Assembly (NCBI RefSeq): GCF_000169435.1 | Contig: NZ_AAYB01000003.1 | Coordinates: 248,001-312,000, forward strand | Source of the DNA: Roseobacter sp. CCS2 | GTDB lineage: Bacteria; Pseudomonadota; Alphaproteobacteria; Rhodobacterales; Rhodobacteraceae | DNA length: 64,000 nt | Reading direction: 5' to 3' | Shown: piece by piece, positions 8,656 to 16,065 of the stretch | Position numbering within the stretch: the stretch's first letter is position 1 | Layout of the letters: the number at the start of each line of letters is the position of its first letter | Translations under genes and position numbers: made by a program | The notes under the pieces: model-generated | Databases searched by the model: none | What the model was told of the DNA's origin: nothing | What the model saw: only the letters and a program-made list of their open reading frames with translations

Positions 8656-8927
8656 GCAGACACTCGCTGCTGGGCTGCGGTCCAGCAGGCCACCTTGAAC
8701 CAGTTGCATGCGAGTTGTTCCTCGGTGTCACCGGCAGCCGAAATACCAAATAGGGTCAGCTCGTGTTGATGTGTGTCGGGGTGCCGCTGATTTCCGCGCG
8801 GCTCGGGTCGCATCCAAACACCATGACCAATCATGTTTGCCAAACGGATGGCGAAAATCTGATCAGACAAATCTTGGTCGCGATGTCGGCACAGAAAAGC
8901 CTCAAACAGGGGCTGGAGTGTTAGCAC
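8652..8927 (-). CDS. hypothetical phage protein
   Basis: The product (91 aa) starts with GTG 10 bases after the previous stop. It begins LTLQPLFEAFLCRHRDQDLS and has a C-terminal part rich in Trp, Cys and Ala. No family is recognised. Its support is its tight spacing within the leftward integrase operon. Confidence 0.48.
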   Translation of the reverse strand: MLTLQPLFEAFLCRHRDQDLSDQIFAIRLANMIGHGVWMRPEPRGNQRHPDTHQHELTLFGISAAGDTEEQLACNWFKVACWTAAQQRVSA

Positions 8928-8937
8928 GTCCAGGCCC

Positions 8938-9168
8938 TCACAGGGAGACTGAAGCCAGCGCTTCGACGGCGCGCTGTTTGTCGATAAGTCGCCGCAGGCT
9001 CAGCTGCGAAACTGGCTGGCCGCGTGCGGACTTAAGGATTGCCCAAGCCATCAATCGTCTACCTGGGCGTCGATGTGCCTCTGAAGGGTCAGTCACAAAC
9101 AGGCGGGCATCGTGCACTGCCTGCGCTGTGCGGTTGGTGAGTACATGTGGTTGCATCGACATCTCCAT
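8938..9168 (-). CDS. hypothetical protein, first gene of leftward integrase operon
   Basis: The product (76 aa) is basic and of unknown family. It is the promoter-proximal gene of the leftward operon that ends with int. Its start lies 22 bases from operator O1, so its expression should be controlled by the repressor at 9367-9696. A second in-frame Met follows at residue 5. Confidence 0.48.
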   Translation of the reverse strand: MEMSMQPHVLTNRTAQAVHDARLFVTDPSEAHRRPGRRLMAWAILKSARGQPVSQLSLRRLIDKQRAVEALASVSL

Positions 9169-9189
9169 CCAGTTGATGGAGACTTGAAT

Positions 9190-9208
9190 AATCCTATAAA
9201 ATCGGATT
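9190..9208. promoter_or_regulatory. repressor operator O1 (19-bp imperfect palindrome)
   Basis: AATCCTATAAAATCGGATT shares its ends and length with O2 and O3. It lies between the leftward operon start (9168) and O2, where a leftward promoter should be. Confidence 0.6.
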
Positions 9209-9220
9209 GTCTATATTTTT

Positions 9221-9239
9221 AATCCGAAATTATTGGATT
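9221..9239. promoter_or_regulatory. repressor operator O2 (19-bp palindrome)
   Basis: AATCCGAAATTATTGGATT differs by a single base from O3 at 9777-9795, on the other side of the repressor gene. Centre-to-centre spacing to O1 is 31 bp, about three helical turns, which suits cooperative binding. Confidence 0.7.
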
Positions 9240-9366
9240 GTGTTTGCCCATCCTGTGGTTGTGCGCCCATTAACCATAGAGATCCTGAGGGGAACAAATG
9301 GGTGGGAGCCAGAGACTGCCATGATGATTCGATTGTTGATATTATTGAGGAAGTTCGGGGTTAACC

Positions 9367-9696
9367 TTAACTGGATTGGTGATCCGAAGACTGCACGTTC
9401 TCGTTCAGAGCGGAAAATAATTGATCCTGAACGTCACCAGCCAGTTGAGCGAAATCACCGTGAATGATGAAATTAAAGTCCACCCGGTGCTGTTGGTACA
9501 AGTAACGCATAACTGGGATCGACGGTCGGCCCTTTTTTTCCTGCGTGTTATATGTGGTCGCGCCAATCGGAATGGCTGCTGCAAATTCTTTCTGTTGCAT
9601 ACCGGTAATGCGCCTCGCTGCCCTTAGGCGGAAGGCGATAGCTTCATCGCTCGTGTCACCGATGCGCGAAAGGTGTTGTTTTTCGTCAATGTTCAT
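9367..9696 (-). CDS. XRE-family phage repressor (CI-like)
   Basis: The product (109 aa) has a helix-turn-helix of the XRE type (AFRLRAARRITGMQQKEFAA then GATTYNTQEKKGRPSIPVMR), followed by a short C-terminal part and no LexA-like peptidase domain. It lies between the leftward integrase operon and the rightward early operon with matching palindromes on both sides, the expected place for the lysogeny repressor. The lack of a self-cleavage domain suggests induction by a route other than RecA-stimulated autocleavage. Confidence 0.82.
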   Translation of the reverse strand: MNIDEKQHLSRIGDTSDEAIAFRLRAARRITGMQQKEFAAAIPIGATTYNTQEKKGRPSIPVMRYLYQQHRVDFNFIIHGDFAQLAGDVQDQLFSALNENVQSSDHQSS

Positions 9697-9776
9697 TTGA
9701 TTTTTTCTTGAGCTTCCAAGTTATTGTTATCCGATGATCCAATTAAATTGAATACTGAGGTCAATCTGATATTTAC

Positions 9777-9795
9777 AATCCGAAATTATCGGATT
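9777..9795. promoter_or_regulatory. repressor operator O3 (19-bp perfect-ended palindrome)
   Basis: AATCCGAAATTATCGGATT lies 14 bases before the start codon of the rightward early gene at 9809. A related half-site (ATCCGAT) is at about 9729-9735. Binding here would block the early rightward transcript. Confidence 0.7.
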
Positions 9796-9808
9796 ATTTA
9801 GTCGCCTC

Positions 9809-10042
9809 ATGTATAGCGATGCTCGTTCATTCATAGATCGCCTTGGAGGCTACAGAGTCGTTGCTCAGCGCCTCAAGGTCTCGCCGACGACGGTGCACAC
9901 ACATCTGACGAATGGCCTGCTTCCTTCAAGGTGGTATGCGGCTATGATCGAGCTTGCAAATGAGCTCGGCGTAGAGCCGCCATCACGCATACTTTTCAGT
10001 TTCATCAAACTACCCCCGTTGTTGGATCGGTCTGCCGCATGA
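9809..10042 (+). CDS. Cro-like small DNA-binding protein
   Basis: The product (77 aa) resembles Cro/YdaS-type phage regulators: FIDRLGGYRVVAQRLKVSPT followed by THLTNGLLPSRWYAAM forms a helix-turn-helix. It is the first gene of the rightward early operon, just after O3. It likely competes with the repressor at the shared operators to favour lytic growth. Its stop overlaps the next start (ATGA). Confidence 0.72.
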   Translation: MYSDARSFIDRLGGYRVVAQRLKVSPTTVHTHLTNGLLPSRWYAAMIELANELGVEPPSRILFSFIKLPPLLDRSAA

Positions 10043-10425
10043 CGCTCGCTGGTCCATCCACTGTTCCTTCTGTTGTGTTGGCCTCTTGTGAGAAGGCTAA
10101 CGGCCTGCCAAAGGATTGTCGCGAAAAGGATTTCCCAAAACCAACGGCTGTTGTAAACGTAGCTGTTGTGGCGAAAGCCTGGGAGGGTGATCCGGTCCCA
10201 CCGTCGGAATATCGGGCGTCATTTCCGCGGCTTTGGGCGCGCTTTCTGCGGTCGTCGTTTCGCAACTGGCAAGACGTTGCAGGGTTCTTTGAGGTGGACG
10301 ACCGCACCGCGCGCAATCAGTGGCAGGGGCTGCACAAGCCGACCGGCGACAAGGTCGCCATGGCTGCTCTGGCACACCCGGAGGCCTTTCGGCTGCATTG
10401 CGGAAAAGGTTTGGTCGATGAATGA
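10039..10425 (+). CDS. early phage protein, possible DNA-binding
   Basis: The product (128 aa) is of unknown function. Its C-terminal half, FPRLWARFLRSSFRNWQDVA followed by FFEVDDRTARNQWQG, looks like a helix-turn-helix arrangement. It is coupled to the Cro-like gene by an ATGA overlap. The following 195 bases (10426-10620) hold no convincing gene. Confidence 0.55.
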   Translation: MTLAGPSTVPSVVLASCEKANGLPKDCREKDFPKPTAVVNVAVVAKAWEGDPVPPSEYRASFPRLWARFLRSSFRNWQDVAGFFEVDDRTARNQWQGLHKPTGDKVAMAALAHPEAFRLHCGKGLVDE

Positions 10426-10620
10426 GATCCTTTTTTTTGCGCGGTTTGGAAAAGTTTTTCCGGTGCTGACTGGCATACCGATGAAAACATGCAGCCAGGG
10501 TTGGAGAACCCATCAAGCCAGAAAAGCAGGTGCGTGGTCGGCTGCAATGTGCCTCTTCGCCTCCCTGTCAACTCTCGGGGGCAGGGCTGACCTGTCCCCG
10601 TCTTTTTTGGGGATGGCGTG

Positions 10621-11322
10621 ATGGCCGCATCAGCAAAACCCCTGTTTCGCGCGACAAAGCGCAAGCGCGCACCACAGCCCGAACTTGCGGCGTTTCCGGA
10701 GCAGGGTTCCCCCGCGCCAACGCGCGATGGTCTTGATTATGACCCGACGCCCCCCGACGCGACCGCTGCGTTTCTGGCCGTCCAGGCGGACCGGTTGCAC
10801 GCAATTGGGGGACCGGTTTGGGAACCTGCTGTTGGCGGTGGCCACATGGCCGATGAATTATCCCGACATGGATTTGATGTGATCGGATCAGACGTGGTTG
10901 ATCGGGGCTGGGACGGGACAGTGGTGCGCAGCCTGTACGATTTCGAGATCGCACCAGCCGATATCATCATCACCAATCCGCCTTATGGCGAAATCAATGC
11001 GCGCGATGGCCATGGCCGCTGGTTGCGCCACATCCGTGATCTGAATGTCCGCTATGTCGCAATGCTGCTCAATGCGGATTGGATGGCGGCGCGCATCAAC
11101 GGCATGGACGCGTTGCACGACACTTATCCGGTCTCGATCGAATACATTTGCTGCTGGAAAATTGACTTTCGGGGGGGTGGATCGCCACCGCAGCGGAATG
11201 CCTGGTTGGTCTGGGATCGTGACTGGTCCGATGAAACCGTCAAGCGGCGTCTGTTTCGTAACCCGCCCGATAGCAGACAGAGCGCGTTGAATTTGGATTA
11301 TTCTGCGGAGGCCGCCCCATGA
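10621..11322 (+). CDS. phage DNA methyltransferase-like protein
   Basis: The product (233 aa) is a class I SAM-dependent methyltransferase with the amino-methyltransferase motif IITNPPYGEIN (motif IV, NPPY) and a SAM-binding region around VWEPAVGGGHMADELSRHG. NPPY is typical of N6-adenine and related DNA methyltransferases. No cognate restriction gene is nearby, so it is probably an orphan enzyme that protects phage DNA or changes expression. ATG at 10621 directly follows an in-frame GTG at 10618. Confidence 0.8.
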   Translation: MAASAKPLFRATKRKRAPQPELAAFPEQGSPAPTRDGLDYDPTPPDATAAFLAVQADRLHAIGGPVWEPAVGGGHMADELSRHGFDVIGSDVVDRGWDGTVVRSLYDFEIAPADIIITNPPYGEINARDGHGRWLRHIRDLNVRYVAMLLNADWMAARINGMDALHDTYPVSIEYICCWKIDFRGGGSPPQRNAWLVWDRDWSDETVKRRLFRNPPDSRQSALNLDYSAEAAP

Positions 11323-11783
11323 CAAAGAGCGCCACCAGAGACCGTCTGACCTGCACAGGCACCCTGCGGTCGGCAGCATGTACAGATCAAAATGGGGTCA
11401 GCCCTCATTTGGTGCCGGAACTCAATCTGGATGTGGAACCGTTTTTGACCTTTGCAGAGGCCGAGTTGCGGGCGGCACCGCCCTGGCAAAGTGGCGTTTG
11501 CTTCAATCCTGGATGTGGCCGCGCGTTCGCGCCAACACGCAAGTGGCAAAACTACTGCTGCCGGGCTTGCAAGCAACAGTCGCGCCGCGAGTTAGCGCAA
11601 GTGGGGCACAGGCTTGCGCTGGCGATGCTGGTCTGGCGGATCCACAAATACGCGGCTGCGGGCACGCCAGAAGCGGCACTTGTGCGTGCCGCCCGCCGGT
11701 ATGTCACGCATGTCCAGTCGGCCTGGATGCAGGATCGTGCGCGGCGGGCGGCGGACGCGAAAGGGTCGGGCGATGACATTTGA
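11319..11783 (+). CDS. hypothetical phage protein with zinc-ribbon-like cysteines
   Basis: The product (154 aa) contains GVCFNPGCGRAFAPTRKWQN followed by YCCRACKQQSRRE, a CxxxxC...CCxxC cluster that could bind zinc. The C-terminal region is helical and basic. It is coupled by overlap to the methyltransferase upstream (ATGA) and overlaps the next gene by 11 bases. No specific function can be given. Confidence 0.6.
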   Translation: MTKSATRDRLTCTGTLRSAACTDQNGVSPHLVPELNLDVEPFLTFAEAELRAAPPWQSGVCFNPGCGRAFAPTRKWQNYCCRACKQQSRRELAQVGHRLALAMLVWRIHKYAAAGTPEAALVRAARRYVTHVQSAWMQDRARRAADAKGSGDDI

Positions 11784-12396
11784 GCCGATACGCAGCGGAC
11801 GCGGTCAACCGGCCATACGCTGCACTTGTGACAAATGCGGACGGTGCGAAGTTGTCCCGGGATGTCACGGAAAGCATGGCAATGAGGGGCAGGGGCAGGC
11901 GGTGCGTAACGTCGGAAAACTGGGCTGGACATATATCGGAAAGCGCCTGCGGTGCCTGTCCTGCTCGGCAAAAAAGAGGGTGGATCAGATGAAAGACAAC
12001 ACAGTGCCGGTCGATGCGACGGCGCCATTGCGCGAACCGACACGTGCCCAGAAGCGCGAGATCATGGATTTGCTGGATGACGTCTATGACACGGACAACG
12101 AATGCTATCAGCGGGGCGATACCGACGAAACTATTGCCGAGCTCCTGAACGTGATGCCGGGATGGGTGGCAGCGTTGCGAGAGGATTTCTTCGGCCCATC
12201 CGGGGGCAATGAGGACATGACAGCATTCAAAGATGAACTGCGGGCCTTCATCACCTCTGCGCAAGCGGTGAAGCAACAATCTGAACAAAAGTTGGATGTG
12301 CTGGGCCGTGAGATCGAGAAGGCAAAAGGCTTTGTCGGTCGTCTTGAGAGCATTCAGCGCGCCGTTGGGCCCCGCATTTTGCAGAAGGTGAAATGA
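11773..12396 (+). CDS. hypothetical phage protein, Cys-rich N-terminus and coiled-coil C-terminus
   Basis: The product (207 aa) has two cysteine pairs in its first 70 residues (CTCDKCGRCEVVPGC and LRCLSCSAKK), suggesting a zinc-binding module. A helical region follows (QKREIMDLLDDVYDTDNECY), then a C-terminal coiled coil rich in Lys and Glu. The ATG at 11773 is chosen because it overlaps the previous gene's end and removes an implausible Arg-rich extension. Confidence 0.6.
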   Translation: MTFEPIRSGRGQPAIRCTCDKCGRCEVVPGCHGKHGNEGQGQAVRNVGKLGWTYIGKRLRCLSCSAKKRVDQMKDNTVPVDATAPLREPTRAQKREIMDLLDDVYDTDNECYQRGDTDETIAELLNVMPGWVAALREDFFGPSGGNEDMTAFKDELRAFITSAQAVKQQSEQKLDVLGREIEKAKGFVGRLESIQRAVGPRILQKVK

Positions 12397-12454
12397 TGTT
12401 CAGGACAAGGGAACCGGGCGATGGTTGATCTTGCAAGAGTCCAAGGTGGCGCTC

Positions 12455-12940
12455 ATGGGTAAGCGCAAATACACGGATATTGTCATCAACGGCGTCACCT
12501 ACGCTGACGTAGATGTGGCAGCAGCAGCGCTGTCTGTTCACCCGGTTTCCATCAGGCAGCATATTCGCAACGGAACCTTACATCGCGCATGCCGTGGTTT
12601 GTCGGGTAGTGATCCAATGCCGGTGCGTGTGCGGGGGAATTTATTCGACAGGCCCGCGCAGGCTGCAGCACACTACGACGTTTGTATTGATCATGTGTAT
12701 CGCCATATTGCAGCGGGTGCGCCCGACCGGATCGGACTGGACAACGAACGGGGGCAATACCGCGCGAAAGCCGTCACCATTGGTCCTGTGAGTTTCCGAT
12801 CTCGTGCCGAGGCCAGTCGCAAGCTGGGGCTTGGCAAGGATTATGTCAGTCGTGCAATGACCCGCAATTCAAAGCGCATGCTTGAGACAGTCATCGCTGC
12901 CGCCATGCGGTACGCCGAGACAGAGGGGACCGTATCGTAA
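12455..12940 (+). CDS. hypothetical protein with repeated HTH-like modules
   Basis: The product (161 aa) appears to hold three similar short modules that pair a beta segment with a helix-turn-helix: VTYADVDVAAAALSVHPVS, RPAQAAAHYDVCIDHVYRHI and FRSRAEASRKLGLGKDYVSR. These resemble the DNA-recognition modules (NUMOD-type) seen in homing endonucleases, but no nuclease domain is present. It may be a phage regulator. A TTG at 12425 is also in frame. Confidence 0.6.
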   Translation: MGKRKYTDIVINGVTYADVDVAAAALSVHPVSIRQHIRNGTLHRACRGLSGSDPMPVRVRGNLFDRPAQAAAHYDVCIDHVYRHIAAGAPDRIGLDNERGQYRAKAVTIGPVSFRSRAEASRKLGLGKDYVSRAMTRNSKRMLETVIAAAMRYAETEGTVS

Positions 12941-13212
12941 TGCCGTCCTGCTTAATACTGGAATTCTCGAGACCCACGCGGAGCGTCATGCGGATGTTCA
13001 TCACAGATCCGGATATCGGCGTGCTGGATATCGTGGAGGCTGACCCGCGCCGCGATGGCGCATATGCCCCGTTTTTGGGTTCCGTCGATTGCTACGGACC
13101 CAAGCGGTCCATCAGGGTGACCACGACGTTTCCATTTGACATTGGACGGCTGCGGCAGCGCAAGGCGATCATCAGGGCCGTGATCGCCGCTGCATTGGAG
13201 GCCGCGGCATGA
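12940..13212 (+). CDS. hypothetical phage protein
   Basis: The product (90 aa) starts within TAATG, sharing a base with the preceding stop, and overlaps the next gene (ATGA). It is not recognised. The second Met region (MRMFITDPDIGVLDIVEADP) may be the true start of the folded part. Confidence 0.5.
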   Translation: MPSCLILEFSRPTRSVMRMFITDPDIGVLDIVEADPRRDGAYAPFLGSVDCYGPKRSIRVTTTFPFDIGRLRQRKAIIRAVIAAALEAAA

Positions 13213-13829
13213 GTGGTACAGCCGCATCCCTGCTGCGACCGATCGAGGTGGGTGATTTGCCGGTTTACCCGATTGCGCGCGGCGAGCGCCTGGAGAGCCA
13301 TTCGTTCTTCCTGTTTCACTTTGATCGTTGGCTGAACTCTGACCTCTATTTGCTGGGTGACTGGGATGTGAAGGGCGTGGCGACGGCGCTGTGGTGCCTC
13401 GCGCAGAACCAGGACCCGGTTGGCACTTTGCCGGATAGTCCGCGCCTGATTGCCGCTTTGCTGCGGATGTCCACGGATCAGTGGGAGGGCTACACGCGCC
13501 GCGAGCCGTCGCCGCTGCATGGTTGGTATCACTGCACCGTGGGCGACGAAGTGCGCTTGATGCACAAGGTAGTTACGGAAGTCGCCGTTGCCGCGCTCAG
13601 CCAGCGCCTCAAAGGGCAGGATCGGCGCGACGCCGACCGGGAACGCAATGCAATCAAGCGATTGCGCATGCGCGTGGAGGCGCTTGGCCATAGCCGATTG
13701 GCCGCCCAGGACATGTTCATTGTCCAGCTCTACCGCCTTTTGCAAGAGCGGTATCCGGGCGGCAACAGCACCGATAATCGCGTGATCGAATGCATGGAAG
13801 AAATGGGCGTCCGCGACCTCAAACATTAA
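13209..13829 (+). CDS. DUF1376-like phage replication-associated protein
   Basis: The product (206 aa) has an N-terminal half resembling the DUF1376/YdaU family: FFLFHFDRWLNSDLYLLGDW and the following segment with ATALWCLAQNQDPVGTLPDS match the expected spacing of a small winged-helix domain found in phage replication proteins. The C-terminal half is basic and helical. It lies immediately upstream of a repeat array that looks like an origin, which supports an initiation or loading role. Confidence 0.6.
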   Translation: MSGTAASLLRPIEVGDLPVYPIARGERLESHSFFLFHFDRWLNSDLYLLGDWDVKGVATALWCLAQNQDPVGTLPDSPRLIAALLRMSTDQWEGYTRREPSPLHGWYHCTVGDEVRLMHKVVTEVAVAALSQRLKGQDRRDADRERNAIKRLRMRVEALGHSRLAAQDMFIVQLYRLLQERYPGGNSTDNRVIECMEEMGVRDLKH

Positions 13830-13833
13830 AACA

Positions 13834-13899
13834 TCCGTTTCTGTCCAATTCTGTCCGATGGACAGAATTGGACAGAAACGGACACTTTCGGACAAAGAC
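13834..13899. repeat. iteron-like array and 23-bp inverted repeat, candidate prophage origin
   Basis: A perfect inverted repeat has 23-nt arms (13834-13856 and 13860-13882) around a 3-nt centre. Within it the word GGACA occurs at 13860, 13870, 13880 and 13890, and its complement TGTCC at 13842 and 13852. These are six copies at 10-bp intervals, on one face of the helix. A purine-rich, AT-rich stretch (about 13911-13955) follows, like an unwinding element. It sits between a replication-like gene and the next reading frame. A transcription terminator is less likely because no T-run follows. Confidence 0.6.
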
Positions 13900-14027
13900 T
13901 GTCGGCTGCTTAAAGGAAAAGAAAAGAAAAATATAATGAAAAGAAAAAGAGAAGAGACGGCGGCGCACAAACAGGCAGGCGACATGCGCAGTTGAAAACC
14001 CGGAGTGCTGAGAAAAGGGAAAGAACA

Positions 14028-14603
14028 ATGGATAGAGCAGGGCAGACACAAGGCGAACAGCAGGTCATTCGGCTGTTGGTACAACCGCTACAGCGACTGG
14101 GGCTGGCCAAGCCCAGTACGCTGACGATCAAACAGTTTGATGAGATGGTGGCGGAGTTGTCGCAAAAACTGGCCTATATGTCCGCAATCAATCTTGAAGC
14201 ACTCGCGGAAATATCTGCGGCCAATGCAGGCGGCAAAGATCGGGACCGCTTTCCCATTGCGCGCAATATCCTCAAATGGGCGGCGGACATCCAACCACCG
14301 CGCGATGATGCGTCACCGTTGATCCGCGCTGTCTTTGCCAAGCAACTTGGTCGTGATGCGATCGCACAAGGCTGGGCACCGGAGCTTCTGGCTGAATTGC
14401 GACAGTCCCGCCGGTGGCCGACCGATTATGTTGTCAAAGTAACCAGGGAGAAAGGTGATGATGCTGTGCGCCAGTTGCAACGCATGGAGGACAGGCTGGC
14501 ACGCGGTGATGGCTTGCCGACTGAACAATTGGCGTGGCGGGAGCGCCGATTGGCGGTCATCGCCCGCTGTACCGAGATCGCAAACTTGGGAGTAAACGGA
14601 TGA
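14028..14603 (+). CDS. hypothetical early phage protein
   Basis: The product (191 aa) is highly helical and unrecognised. Its position after the candidate origin and a replication-like gene would suit a helicase loader or other replication accessory, but no ATPase motif is seen. ATG at 14028 follows GGGAAAG; an upstream in-frame start would add 12 residues with no ribosome site. Its end overlaps the next gene (ATGA). Confidence 0.6.
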   Translation: MDRAGQTQGEQQVIRLLVQPLQRLGLAKPSTLTIKQFDEMVAELSQKLAYMSAINLEALAEISAANAGGKDRDRFPIARNILKWAADIQPPRDDASPLIRAVFAKQLGRDAIAQGWAPELLAELRQSRRWPTDYVVKVTREKGDDAVRQLQRMEDRLARGDGLPTEQLAWRERRLAVIARCTEIANLGVNG

Positions 14604-15373
14604 GTGCAAATGATCCGATGATCACCTATCGGGCAAAGTCTGCCGCGCGCGCAGCCGAGGAGGCAGAGCGGGTCGCCCGTGTGAGGGCCTCCGGCACTGT
14701 GCCTTCCGAATGCGGTGATGCAATTCCTGCCGCCCCTGCGCGTGGCGGGGTTGCCACCTTCACCCCAAAGACATCTATGCCTGATGGCGAAAAGGGCTGG
14801 AAGTTCGAGAACGCGGGATATCGCGGTCGGACGGGTCTGCGCTGTGCGGATGTGTTTGACCGGATGATGGCGAGAAGCACGCCGCAGCGGCCTTGTATCC
14901 TGACGCCCAGTCAGATCGCCATGGGCCGCACATATGCCGTGCTGACAGAAAGATATGCCGCTGCCGGGTGCAAGTCACCCTCATTGGAAAGCACTTCGGG
15001 CGGTGGCGACCCGTCCGCGTTCATTGATGCGGTGCTGGAACAGGGCCAAAGGCTGGCCCTGATCCATAATCGCATCGGAATGGGTGTTGCAAAGTCCATC
15101 CGCCGTCGCCGCCCGTCAGGGGAAACGCGCGTGCCCATCACAGACCGACAGTTGGTCGATGCCGTCTGCCTGCATGACCGCAGTGTCAGTCAGGTGCTGA
15201 TCGCGGGTGGTTGGGCCAAGGGCAACGGTAACGCCAGCAGTGCAATGGTGGCTGATTTGATGCAGGCGCTGAGTGCCACACTGACGCGCATGATGGGGCC
15301 TGTGCGGTCCGGTCGCATCATGCATACGACCTTGGGCTCTGGCCCCGCTCCCCGTTGGCCTGACGGGCAATAG
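14600..15373 (+). CDS. hypothetical phage protein, last gene of early operon
   Basis: The product (257 aa) is not recognised. The N-terminus is Ala/Glu-rich and helical. The C-terminal half holds a possible helix-turn-helix, PITDRQLVDAVCLHDRSVSQ. As the last early gene, placed just before a promoter-terminator pair and the late genes, it is a reasonable candidate for a late-gene activator or antiterminator. That is inferred from position only. Confidence 0.6.
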   Translation: MSANDPMITYRAKSAARAAEEAERVARVRASGTVPSECGDAIPAAPARGGVATFTPKTSMPDGEKGWKFENAGYRGRTGLRCADVFDRMMARSTPQRPCILTPSQIAMGRTYAVLTERYAAAGCKSPSLESTSGGGDPSAFIDAVLEQGQRLALIHNRIGMGVAKSIRRRRPSGETRVPITDRQLVDAVCLHDRSVSQVLIAGGWAKGNGNASSAMVADLMQALSATLTRMMGPVRSGRIMHTTLGSGPAPRWPDGQ

Positions 15374-15384
15374 AAAATTAGCGC

Positions 15385-15463
15385 TTGACACTTAAGGGTG
15401 TTGAGGTCTACTAAATGTGCATCATCAGGAAGTGCGCCGCCCAACATATGGTCCGGCGCACTT
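15385..15463 (+). promoter_or_regulatory. promoter followed at once by hairpin terminator, candidate late control region
   Basis: TTGACA (15385-15390) and TACTAA (15409-15414) form a promoter-like pair. About 15 bases after the expected start, AAGTGCGCCG (15430-15439) pairs perfectly with CGGCGCACTT (15454-15463), followed by a T-rich stretch. A strong promoter running into an early terminator, just upstream of the late genes, recalls lambda pR' and tR'. Confidence 0.45.
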
Positions 15464-15550
15464 TCTGTTTGTACTCCAGATATTCTGACCGGGCAGAGCC
15501 GTTGGGCGCTGTGATGCAGATCTGAGATGGTAGCAAGGCCTGCAGGTGGT

Positions 15551-15571
15551 CACGGCCCGTAGCGGACCGTG
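15551..15571 (-). terminator. hairpin downstream of the Excalibur-domain gene
   Basis: CACGGCCCG (15551-15559) and CGGACCGTG (15563-15571) pair except for one position around a 3-nt loop. On the minus strand it lies about 50 bases past the stop of the gene at 15623-15952. No clear T-run is seen, so it may only stabilise the RNA end. Confidence 0.35.
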
Positions 15572-15622
15572 GTCGAGGATCACACGCCGCAGCGCAGATT
15601 CATCAACGCAGTCGTCAATACA

Positions 15623-15952
15623 TCACTCACAGGCAATTCCGTCGCCGTCTCGGTCGAGGCCGTAGATATCCGATCCAATGACCCGGACTGGTCCTCTGAC
15701 ATAAGCCGGACCATTTCCACCACCACCAGCGCAATCAACATCGCTAGCATTGGGTACACACCCCGAATAGTGGCTGCTGCATCCCGATCCAGTGGAGTTT
15801 GTGCTGCGTTGTGGTGTCTGTGAGCGATGGCAATGATATGGCCGCGACCCAGCGTGACATCCTTGCGCGTTCAATCCGCCGGAATGAGTAAAGCCAAAAG
15901 TTGGCCAGAATGCTGTGATTGCGATTGAAATAGAACACAAGAGATTTCGCAT
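15623..15952 (-). CDS. secreted YHYH/Excalibur calcium-binding protein (moron)
   Basis: The product (109 aa) has an N-terminal signal peptide (hydrophobic LLCSISIAITAFWPTFGF), then HSGGLNAQGCHAGSRPYHCH, a motif common to small secreted proteins, and ends with the Excalibur calcium-binding signature DRDGDGIACE. The gene is opposite to all surrounding phage genes and has its own short flanks, typical of a lysogenic-conversion gene expressed from the prophage. It is presumably exported to the periplasm or outside; the function is unknown. Confidence 0.8.
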   Translation of the reverse strand: MRNLLCSISIAITAFWPTFGFTHSGGLNAQGCHAGSRPYHCHRSQTPQRSTNSTGSGCSSHYSGCVPNASDVDCAGGGGNGPAYVRGPVRVIGSDIYGLDRDGDGIACE

Positions 15953-16065
15953 CTAACTATCCTCATAATAATACAACTAACCTCACCACAACTTTGGGGC
16001 GATTTGTTGGAGAAATTTGGGCGGTTCAGAAAAACGAAAAGAACTTCCAAAAGTGAGGTCACACC

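Noticed and set aside
9207..9467. Rightward 86-codon frame opposite the repressor 3' end
   Set aside because: It begins inside operator O2 spacing, lacks a ribosome site and largely overlaps the better supported repressor gene and its downstream region.
13092..14084. Long leftward frame (330 codons) across 13209-13829
   Set aside because: It is a shadow of the rightward replication-like gene and crosses the repeat array; the real genes have overlapping starts and stops in the other direction.
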